35,000 bases of DNA. Origin: Neocallimastix lanati (nom. inval.) (lineage: Eukaryota; Neocallimastigomycota; Neocallimastigomycetes; Neocallimastigales; Neocallimastigaceae). Within the stretch, counting starts at the first letter, position 1. Every line of letters starts with the position of its first letter. This document shows, piece after piece, positions 22,206 through 35,000 of this stretch. Position numbers and translations under genes: made by a program. The stretch is taken from assembly GCA_016946835.1 (NCBI GenBank), contig JACVTC010000125.1:172501-207500 (forward strand), in the 5' to 3' direction. The notes beneath the pieces are model-generated. The model saw only the letters and a list, made by a program, of their open reading frames with translations, did not search any database and was not told where the DNA came from.

Positions 22206-23160
22206 GCACTAGCCCAACTGGCCTAATAGTCTTACTGTTTCTTCATCATTGACGCTCTTGGTAGTAATCGTACGATTCGATATGAACCAATTGAACAAAG
22301 ACCCATTGCTGGTCAATAGCAATAGGTATATAATCGATTGAAGATGAGCTGCAGTAACCACCAAGAAAGGAGTATCAGAATTAGCACCTGATTTCATCTG
22401 GCACTTAAATAGATTCTTTCCATTTCCTTGTACTGTTATTAATACTTCTTTCCCCCAAGAAGGAAATTTAACACTTTTTCACACACACACTAGAATCAAC
22501 AAACACATTATTTTCAATACTATTACTAACATTACTAATAATACTATTACTAATATTATAATTACTATTATTACTATTACTATTATTGCTATTACTATTA
22601 TTACTATTACTATTATTACTGCTGCTATTATCATTATGACTATTAACGATATCATTGGCGAGGTTACCACGGTTAAAAGCGTTCTATAATGATAAAGATT
22701 TTATCATTCATTAACTCTACTACGAATATGATTGAAAAAAAAATGGACAATCAATTCACCAATGTCTTATGATTCATTGTTTATTACTTTTACAACAGGG
22801 ACAAAAAATTAAGAAACACATTTGGTCTATTATTCTTTTTTTTTTTTTTTTTTTTGCAGCTTTAGCAATTCTAGCATCTAAATCTAAATTCGCTTCGTGC
22901 TCTCAATAGCCAATAAAAATCCTATGAAAAATCCTATGAAAAATCCTATGAAAAATCAGGATATTCATAACAAAATTTTATAAAATTTGATGTTTCTTCG
23001 AATCTGATGTTGTCATAAAATTCAGCTTTAATAGAATTGATTTTTATATCTCTTTTCCAATAAAAATCCTTGATTTTTTTTTTTTTTTTTTTTTTTTAAT
23101 CGTTAACAACCTCTTTATCTTTCTCTAGTTTACGTTTTTAAAGAGTTCTACTTTCTTCCA
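22206..23160 (-). pseudogene. Decayed Gag/protease-like retroelement coding remnant
   Basis: Minus-strand pieces in order: MEESRTL, stop, KRKLEKDKEVVND; a coding-like stretch IKDFYWKRDIKINSIKAEFY continuing to FCYEYPDFS; three 12-bp repeats that add stops; ANLDLDARIAKAAK; a degenerate zinc-knuckle-like stretch CPCCKSNKQ...RHW.IDCPF at 22744-22803 (compare CX2C...GHWxxxC of Gag nucleocapsids); an Asn/Ser-rich linker at about 22497-22680; and VLITVQGNGKNLFKCQMKSG followed by ANSD, which resembles a retroviral-type aspartic protease active site with the usual Asp before SGA replaced by Lys. The order of basic region, zinc knuckle, linker and protease fits an LTR-retrotransposon Gag-Pro. Stops and frame changes are numerous. 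Each match is weak alone; the order is the main support. Confidence 0.4.
22921..22956. repeat. 12-bp tandem repeat, three copies
   Basis: Three perfect CCTATGAAAAAT units inside the decayed retroelement remnant. On the minus strand each adds an in-frame TAG, so they arose after, or contributed to, loss of function. Confidence 0.95.
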
Positions 23161-23214
23161 TCCATATATATTTTCTAGATTTGACTTTATATATATTTCA
23201 TAATTGTAATTTTT

Positions 23215-23267
23215 ATAAATAAAAAAAAATTATATTAACAAAAAAAAAAAAAAAAAGGAAATAAAAA

Positions 23268-23323
<56 letters not shown>

Positions 23324-23712
23324 AAATAAAAAAAAAGGAAATAAAAAAAAAAATAAAAAAATAAAAAATAAAAAAAAAAAATAATATTAATAAAAAAATA
23401 AAAAAAATAAAAAAAAAAAAAAAAAAAAAGGAAATAAAAAAAAAAATAAAAAAATAAAAAATAAAAAAAAAAAAAATAATATTAATAAAAAAATAAAAAA
23501 AATAAAAAAAATAAAAAATAAAAAAAAAAAAAAAAAAAAAGGAAATAAAAAAAAAAAAAATAAAAAAATTAAAAAAAAAAAAAATAAAAAAAAAAATAAT
23601 ATTAATAAAAAAATAAAAAAAATAAAAAAAAAAAAAAAAAAAAAAAAAAAATAAATAAATAAATAAATAAATAAATAAAAAAAAAAAAATAAGAAATAAA
23701 TAAAATAAATCA
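23215..23712. repeat. A-rich minisatellite with GGAAAT and AATATTAAT markers
   Basis: Almost pure A/T(A) sequence in which GGAAATAAAAAA (about 23335, 23429, 23541) and TAATATTAATAAAAAAAT (about 23380, 23477, 23597) recur at spacings near 93-120 bp. About three higher-order units are present, followed by (AAAT)n at 23651-23680. It has no coding content; minus-strand frames are poly-Phe artefacts. Confidence 0.85.
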
Positions 23713-23717
23713 TTAAA

Positions 23718-23834
23718 ATGAAAATGAAATCGACGGTAATAAGCGAGCGTAAACTTAAACTAAACCAGGAACGTCTGTCAACCATGAAAAAAGCATTAAG
23801 ACAGGCTAGTAGGGCCAATGCCTTTCTAAAGTGA
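23718..23834 (+). other. GC-richer ORF fragment, 38 codons, unassigned
   Basis: ATG-to-TGA frame starting MKMKSTVISERKLKLNQERL and ending RQASRANAFLK, basic and helix-prone, in an island (23725-23950) clearly GC-richer than its surroundings. The end, CTAAAGTGAGAAG, could be read as a splice donor (GTGAGA) instead of a stop, so it may be a stranded exon. The minus strand also gives non-repetitive pieces (ENILFNALKEIFIPD), so the coding strand is not certain. Possibly another relic of the retroelement cluster. Confidence 0.3.
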
Positions 23835-24212
23835 GAAGACCATTATTACTTTCACACCGTCCATTCAAATCCTAATCTGGAATAAAAATTTCTTTTAAAG
23901 CATTAAATAAAATATTCTCGGAGGTGCGATTCTTCATCCTTGAAGCTTTTTACTGAATTGATTTATTACACTTTTTTTTTTTTTTTTTTGAATATTTCTT
24001 TTTATTTCATATTACATTCAAAAATATTATTATGTATTATAAAGTTCATTAATTTAAATAAAAAAATACACTGATAAAATAATTATATTAATATATTTTT
24101 ACACTTATTTAAACATAATTATAGATAAGAAAAAATATATATATATAATATATATATTTATTATTATTTTTTAATTAGTATTATTTTTTTTTTTAATATT
24201 TTTTTTATTTTT

Positions 24213-24244
<32 letters not shown>

Positions 24245-24343
24245 AATTTTTATTATTATTAGTCTAAAAAAAATTTCTAAAAAAAAAAAAAAAAAAAAAA
24301 AAATTATTTAAAGAATATAAATAAATCATCATTGATTGATATT

Positions 24344-24392
<49 letters not shown>

Positions 24393-24936
24393 AAAAAATA
24401 AAAGAAAATAAAAGAAAATAAATGGTAAATTAAATTTTAATTTTAAGGAAAAAATTAATTATATAAATTTTCGTTTTGTATTATATTATAACTTTTTTTT
24501 TTTAAAAAAAAAAAAAGTTAAAAATTTTAGTTTTTATATGTATTGAATATTAATTTGTCTATCTTTTATAGAAAAATTATTTAATATTTTGTTTGCTTTT
24601 TTGCTTGTTTTATTTGTTGGTTTGTTGATTTGTTGATTTTATAAATAGTAAATTATCATTCTTGTTCTTGCTTTTTTTTTTTTTTTTTTTTTTTTATAGC
24701 TAATTAATAATATTCCTTTCCTTTATATTTAATTTTAGAAAATAAAATACTATTATTGATATATTTATTATTTATAGTAAGTCATTGAAAGAATAATATA
24801 TTGAAATAATAATTAATTTATACATTGTATAAATTATTCTTTTTAATTATTATTTTTTTTTTTTTTTTTTTTTTTTATAAAAAAAAAAAATTAAAACAGG
24901 TATTAATTTATTTAACTTTAAAATTTAATCATTGAT
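23835..24936. other. AT-rich spacer downstream of the cytidylyltransferase gene
   Basis: After about 23960 there are only homopolymers (A45 near 24350), ATT triplets and a T/A inverted homopolymer at about 24491-24515. The 3' end of the convergent minus-strand gene lies at its right edge. No gene is seen. Confidence 0.7.
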
Positions 24937-28689
<3,753 letters not shown>

Positions 28690-29101
28690 TTTTAATTATT
28701 ATCCTTTTTATTTTTTCCTGTTTTATAAATAAAATAAATATTGTTACTTTTAATAAAAGTTTTATTAAAGTATGAAGAAAAAAAAAAAAAAAAAAAAATT
28801 GATTTACTTTATAAATTTATTAATGTTACCAAATTTTATAGAATATGGAATTCTATAAAAAAATAATTAAAATACAATATAAATTAATATATTTTGTTTA
28901 ATTGATTTAATTATTTTAATATATTAGTAATAGTATTTCATTTAAATTAAATATAATTAATATTTTATTTGTTTTATTTATTTGATTGTTTATTTATTTA
29001 TTTATTTATTTATTTGATTATTTATTTATTTATTTATTTATTTGATTGTTTATTTATTTATTTATTTATTTATTTGATTATTTATTTATTTATTTGATTG
29101 T

Positions 29102-29144
<43 letters not shown>

Positions 29145-29153
29145 TTTGATTGT

Positions 29154-29216
<63 letters not shown>

Positions 29217-29508
29217 TTATATTAATTCATATATAAATAATATATTGAAATAAAAAAATGGAAAATTATTTTTTTACATTAAATTTATTTTATTTTATTT
29301 TAGATAAATGAAAATAATAAAAAACTAATATAAAAAAAAAAAACAATATTTTTTTAAAGAATATGAAAAGTGCTGATGCTATTTTCCATAAATGGTAATT
29401 TTAATTTTTTATCTTTAAGGAAAATGTAAATACAAAAAGCAATACGTTTGTATACAATTTATAGAGTAATTGAAAAAATAGTTGTGGAAAAAAATAAAAT
29501 AAAAATAA

Positions 29509-29551
<43 letters not shown>

Positions 29552-31226
29552 GTTAAAAATAAGAATATCTAGTTTTTAATGTATTTTAGCATATTTAAAA
29601 AAGTATTAAATTACGAATAAAAATAAGTATTATGTTAGTATTTTATCATTACTATAAAAAAAAAAGTTAAAATAAATTAATATATATGTATATATATATA
29701 TATGTATATATGAATCCCTCTATCATAAAAACTTGACTTTATCCACTTTAAAAGCCAATATATTCTTTATGAGTTATTCATTTTATATCTCAATGAATGT
29801 TCTTTATTAGTGTTATTAGTGAAAAAAAGAAAAAAAATTCATGAATAGAAGATGTACTTTTATATAATATTCATACTAAATAATTTGTTTTTTACTATAT
29901 TATATTTATCATTTTTTCTTTACTTTTTATATTATTATTAGTAGTAGTAGTAGTAGAAGAAGTAGTAGTATTTATTTATATTTATTTATTTATTTATTAA
30001 TATTTATTTATTTATTTATTAATATTTATTTAGTTATTTAGTTATTTAGTTGGTTAGTTAGTTATTTTGTTATTTATTTATTTAAAAAAAAAATAAATAA
30101 TGATAAAATAAAATTTTGGGTCTTAAAAATAAAAGCCTTATAATATATATATAATATGATATCTATTATAAGGGGTAAGGAAATTAATGTTATATATTAT
30201 ATAATATTATTATTTAATATTTATCTTTTATTTTTGTTTTTTTTAATTATTTAATTTATTAATTTTTTTTTGTATATATATATATTCTTTTTTTTTTACA
30301 AAGGTTGTTAAAACTGTAGTATACTTTTATTTTTTTTTTTTTTATACATGTGATTTATAAAAATATATATTTAAAATATAATTATTTTTTTTTAGTTAAT
30401 TGCAAGCAAGCAAAAAAATAAAATAAAATAAAATAAAATAAATTTAAAACTAAAAAATATTAAATATAAAAGTAATAATTGTTAATTATAATTAAATTAT
30501 TATAGTTCTTTTTTTTTTTTTTTCGATTATTATTATCATTATTAAAATAATAATATTAATCATAGTTATTTTATAAAAAAAAAAAAAATTAAAAATAAAA
30601 ATAAAAATAATAAAAATTAAAAATAATAATATAAAATAAATATGTTTATTTTATAATCATTTATTATTATTATTATTATTTTTTTTTTTTTTTTTTTTTT
30701 TTGATTAAAAATTATAATAGGTATCTTTTTTTTTTTTTTTAGAAAAAAAAAATGTTTAAAACTACTATTGTAATTAAAATAGAATTAAATTTACGTTTAA
30801 ATATATGTATATATATAATAATTTAATTTTTTTTTTATACATATAATTATTAATTATTTCTTTCTTTCTTTCTTTCTTTCTCGTGGTTGGTTTAAGATAT
30901 ATATTTTTTATAATTCATTATTCGGAACCAAAGAAAAAAATAATAATAATAATAATTTATATGATTTTTATTATTATTATATATTATTTCTCATTTTGAA
31001 GTTTTATTTTATTTTGTTTTGTTTTTCTTACTTTTTTTTTTTTTTAACTTAAAAAAAGATTTTATTACTAGTAGGAATAGTGTATATATTTTTATATTTT
31101 GTATTTAAAATATTTGTGTGATAATAAATAATTTAATTTCTTTTTTTTTTTTTTTTAATTTATTTTTCCACTTTTTTTTTTTATTATTTTTAACTATTAA
31201 AAAAATAAATTAAATAATAACAAATT
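28690..31226. other. AT-rich spacer upstream of the cytidylyltransferase gene
   Basis: Holds the ECT1 promoter (not resolvable by eye), a long (TTTA)n/TTTG array, a (TAG)n/(AGA)n patch at 29938-29970, (TTTC)n at 30861-30880 and many homopolymers. A tiny plus-strand frame at 29362 (MKSADAIFHKW) is too short to call. No tRNA-like or other RNA gene is recognised. Confidence 0.7.
28976..29218. repeat. (TTTA)n array with periodic TTTGATTG/TTTGATTA variants
   Basis: About 240 bp of TTTA units interrupted at fairly regular intervals (about 28-36 bp) by TTTGATTGTTTA or TTTGATTATTTA. This gives a higher-order periodicity that suggests amplification of a composite unit. Confidence 0.9.
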
Positions 31227-31739
31227 CTAGCCAGCTCCAAGTGCTCTAGATGGAGTAGCGGCACGACTAAAATTATTATATATTAATAATAATAATAATA
31301 TAAATTTTTAAATAAATATAAATATATAATTAATAAAAGTAATAATGATAAATAAATAAATAAATAAATATTATATATGCAAATATATATATGATTAGAA
31401 AAAAAAAAAAATTACCTATAATCTAATAATAAACCTGGACCAGCATTTTCATAAATCATCATTGGTGGTGTTTCAAACTCTGGAATATTTGTATATTTAT
31501 TATCTAAATAGCCTTTAATTCTATCATATAAAGAATTTAATCTAATAATTAAACCACCATAACGTAATTCAACTATACGTATTCAAATATTATATGATGA
31601 TTTATTATTTAAAAATAATAATTTATAAATATTAAATATTAAGTTATTATACATTTAAAAATAATAATTTATAAATATTAAATATTAAGTTATTATACAT
31701 TTAAAAATAATAATAATAATAATAATTTTAATTTTAATT

Positions 31740-31796
<57 letters not shown>

Positions 31797-31807
31797 TTTA
31801 TTCTCAA

Positions 31808-31841
<34 letters not shown>

Positions 31842-32532
31842 TACCTGTTTCACATCCAAATGGTTTTGCACGTGATAACCAATTATCTCTATGTAATTTC
31901 CATAATTTTTCGGTATTTTTGCACAAGTTTGTAAGATCATTATCGTATAATTCTTGTAACTTTACTCTATCATTATTTTTATAAGCTTCTTCTAATTTTT
32001 TTCTTATATTAACCTTTAATGAAAGAACATAAGCAAGTAATGCTGGGAATTCTAAATATTTATTTAATGGATATTTGTTTTCATTTTCTGTCATAGCTTG
32101 TTTCAAATTATTTGAAAGCTAAATATATATTATATATATATATATATTTAAATAATACGAATAATTAACAATTATTATTATTAAAAAGTATTTGAATAAA
32201 TTAAATTAACATATACATATATATAAACTTACTTCTAAGTAATGTTTTTCAAGATCAAACATTCTATTAATTTATAAATTTTATTTCATAAAAAAAAAAA
32301 TAATAATGAAAATAATATTTTTAAATAATTAAAAAATCATAATAATCATTATATTAATTAATAATAATTTATGATAAATTTTATAATAAAAAATTCTTTT
32401 AAATGAAATATATATTTGTATATATATTTACCCATATTGAGGAGATAAGAAAGCATAGATTGGATCCATCCATAAAATCCATTTACTTGCATTTGGCTAT
32501 TATTAAATAATAAAAAAATATTATTAATATTT

Positions 32533-32577
<45 letters not shown>

Positions 32578-32876
32578 TTTTATTCATTAATATGATAATA
32601 TAGATATATTTTTTTTAAAAAAAAATTTGACTTACTGGGAAATAAATTTTTGGTTCTGCATTAGATGGAATTACACTATCTAATTTACAAGCCTCCATCC
32701 AAGCATCTAAATTACCACCACAAATAGCTCCAAACATGGTTTTAATAGCATCAAGTGAAACTTCATAATTTGGTGTATAACCATGTTCACCATATAAAAT
32801 TAATCCTGGTAATAAAGAATATCTATTTTATTAAACAATAATTATAATTATATTGATGGAAATGATCATGATTATG

Positions 32877-32912
<36 letters not shown>

Positions 32913-33739
32913 TGATTTATTAATATTTTCTTTAAATTTTATAGAAATTTAATTTAAATTAACAGCAATATAATATTATTTATATTTATTTACAAATCGA
33001 ATTCATTTCCATCATCACCCCTAAAAGAATACATTTAATATTATAAAATATATATATATATATATATATGAATATATAATAATAAAAGAAAAAAAAATAA
33101 TAATTTAGTATTTATATTTATATTTATATTTATATTTATTGTTTATTATATTATATTATAAATATTATTATATTATAGTAAATAATTTAATAAATTAAAA
33201 TAAAATTACCAAATAGTAACAAATGTATTTTTAACTCCTTCAGTTTTTAAGGCTTGAAGTGCGGCATTACCGGAATCAAAAGTAAATGGAAGAGCTGCCC
33301 AGAAACGATTCCAAGTCCAAATACCACCAGCAAACCATGGTTCACAACCTAATTCTCTATGATGTTTAATTTTGCATGAATAAAAATCTGTACTTACATG
33401 ATAATCTATATTAAAAAATAGTATATATAATATTAATATTGGAAGAATTAAATAATAATTAATTGTATTAATATTCAATAATCATAAAATAATTTTTATT
33501 ATTTATTTAAATTATAATTATCATAAATAACTTATATAATTTATATAAATAAATATATAAATATATATATATATAATAATAATTTACAATCCCAATAAAT
33601 TAAATTAACTTCTGGTGGAATTTGTAATGCTTGCTCTGATGATAATGGATTGACATTATCATAATAAACCGTTAATGAATTATTTTTACCAGCTATAATA
33701 TAAAAAAAAAAAAAAAAAAAAAAAAAGTTATTATTAAAA

Positions 33740-33780
<41 letters not shown>

Positions 33781-34642
33781 TTATCTCTAATATATTTTTT
33801 AATTCGAAATAAAAATTTTACCTAAACAGAAAAGCACTATATTATTAATAAAAAAAAATAATAATAATAATATATAAAATTAATATATATATAAAATATT
33901 AACAAAAAATTAATTTATTAATTAATTCAATTTATAATTTAAAAAAAGTATGTTAAATTAATAATTATAATAATAATAATTGTAATAATAATAAAATGCA
34001 TACTATCGGACCAAATTAATGGTGTTAACCCTAAATTTTTACAAATTTGATTAACACGTTGTAAATGTTCTAAAAAGACTTGACAGCTTTCTTTATTACC
34101 AAATATTTGTCTATATCTTCCCTCACCTAAACCATGAGCCTTTAATAGTAATAATAATAATATTAATAATAATAATAATAATATAAATATAAGTATTAAT
34201 TTAAAAAATTTAAATATATAAAATATTTAATAAATCGATTCTCTTGAAATATATTTTATTTAAAAAATAAAATGAAATGAAATGAAATAAAAATAAATAT
34301 ATATATATATTATACAATACTTCATCCATTCCAATATGAATTAATTTTGATCTAAATGGTTTAGTAATAGTTCTAATCATCTTTTCAATAAGTTGATAAG
34401 TTTCCTCATATTCTACAAGAAGAACTTCAGAAGTACTAATTTTAATTAAATTATTGATAATTAAAATTTTTATAATAAATAAATAAATATATAGAAATGA
34501 TAATTAATTTAATCTATAAATAAATAAATAAATAATAAAAATAATATCAATTAAATAATATTATTATTTACTCTCTGACATTAGCATAATATGGCCACTA
34601 TATTTAAAGAATATTGTGAAAAGAAAAAATAATAAATTATAC

Positions 34643-34681
<39 letters not shown>

Positions 34682-34958
34682 GTAATTATATCTTAAATAT
34701 ATTACTTACTTGTAAAATTTGACCAAGATGACCTAAAGTTTGAATACACGGGAAAACCTCAATACCTCTATATAAAATTTTAAAAGATTTAAAATAATTT
34801 AATACAAAAAAAATAAAAAACTTTTATTCTTTTATTAAATTATATATATGTGTATATATAATAAAATATTACAAATTATAGGCATAATCATCGATTGATA
34901 CAAGCTCATCTTCTGTATAACCTCCTCTCATATATCCAAAGAATGGCTCATTTTCCAT
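31227..34958 (-). CDS. GH20-type beta-N-acetylhexosaminidase (hexosaminidase D-like), 5' end outside window
   Basis: Predicted exo-acting glycosidase removing terminal GlcNAc/GalNAc by substrate-assisted catalysis. Visible exons: 34958-34873, 34767-34710, 34597-34572, 34435-34321, 34139-34004, 33836-33822 (15 nt), 33692-33588, 33405-33210, 33020-32994, 32822-32636, 32496-32432, 32263-32233, 32118-31845, 31572-31416, 31266-31227. They join in frame to 505 codons plus stop. The GH20 catalytic Asp-Glu pair lies in HIGMDEAHGLGEGRYRQIF, split by an intron right after the Glu. Other family marks are EPFFGYMRGGYTEDEL, IEVFPCIQTLGHLGQI, YWDYYHV, WGDDGNEFDLYSLLPG and RAKPFGCETVELRYGGL. The Met at the first visible codon aligns inside the barrel, so one or more upstream exons lie beyond 35000. 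No secretion signal can be assessed. A cytosolic HexD-like role is more likely than secreted chitinolysis, but this is inference. Confidence 0.9.
31608..31713. repeat. 46-bp tandem duplication inside a GH20 intron
   Basis: Two identical 46-bp copies (31608-31653, 31654-31699) beginning TTTAAAAATAATAATTTATA, then a partial third that runs into (AAT)n at 31741-31793. It lies within the intron between the exons ending at 31845 and starting at 31572. Confidence 0.9.
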
Positions 34959-35000
34959 CTTTTTTAAATATATATATATATATTGTTTTGATTATACGAT

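Larger units (their letters stand above)
21936..23185. mobile_element. About 1.25-kb insertion in the duplicated flank, retroelement relic
   Basis: In the 16 kb flank, TTTACATTTATATATATATA runs straight into TTTCATAATTGTAATTTTT (16808-16848). Here the same two sequences lie at about 21915-21934 and 23189-23211, separated by about 1.25 kb of unrelated, more complex DNA. That DNA carries the decayed minus-strand Gag-Pro-like sequence. No terminal inverted repeats or LTRs are visible, and a target duplication cannot be judged within TA repeats. The alternative is a deletion in the other copy. Confidence 0.5.

Noticed and set aside
22479-22670. Minus-strand 63-codon Ile/Val-rich ORF as a membrane protein
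   Set aside because: A different frame of the same strand reads an Asn/Ser-rich linker continuous with neighbouring coding-like sequence, so the Ile/Val frame is a shadow of the AAT/AGT repeat.
34956-34958. Using ATG at 34958 as the true start of the GH20 protein
   Set aside because: In the family the ENEPFFGYMRG motif lies well inside the barrel after an earlier strand, and the ATG directly follows an acceptor-like AAAAAAG, so upstream exons outside the window are expected.

Overview
The window looks like nuclear DNA of an anaerobic gut fungus (Neocallimastigomycota-like). Non-coding DNA is extremely A+T-rich and full of A/T homopolymers and 2-7 bp microsatellites. Three conserved eukaryotic genes are cut by many small spliceosomal introns (GTAAGT-type donors, TAG/AAG acceptors). 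Ankyrin-repeat genes are expanded, and one short intronless acetyltransferase gene looks bacterial. The fungal assignment is inference; no rRNA or other taxonomic marker is present, and another very AT-rich eukaryote cannot be fully excluded.

Layout. 1-1567 (minus): heterotrimeric G-protein beta subunit, cut off by the left edge. 1568-6914: AT-rich spacer with microsatellite and heptamer arrays. 6915-7391 (minus): GNAT acetyltransferase in a GC-richer island. 9916-11865 (plus): intronless protein of 18 canonical ankyrin repeats. 12541-23220: a segmentally duplicated cluster of a second ankyrin family (39-residue ankyrin units, then a 14-residue-periodic coiled coil, then a short ankyrin cap). 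It is present as a 3' remnant (12541-12922), a full-length copy (14230-16035) and a frameshifted, 3'-truncated copy (19598-21080). The copies share flanks, which are interrupted by decayed minus-strand sequences resembling LTR-retrotransposon Gag/Gag-Pro (17176-17756 and 22206-23160). 24937-28689 (minus): ethanolamine-phosphate cytidylyltransferase in 13 exons, including a 7-nt microexon. 31227-34958 (minus): GH20-type beta-N-acetylhexosaminidase, 15 visible exons including one of 15 nt, cut off at its 5' end by the right edge.

The genes do not form a pathway. Signalling (G beta), phospholipid synthesis (CDP-ethanolamine) and amino-sugar hydrolysis (GH20) are unrelated neighbours. The coherent local story is birth and decay in the ankyrin/coiled-coil cluster: an A8 tract has become A9 and A15 in the sister copies, the coiled-coil coding DNA is replaced by poly-A in one copy, and a 25-bp-arm hairpin sits at the deletion junction of another. 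All splice junctions were placed by eye and checked only by reading-frame continuity and remembered family conservation.
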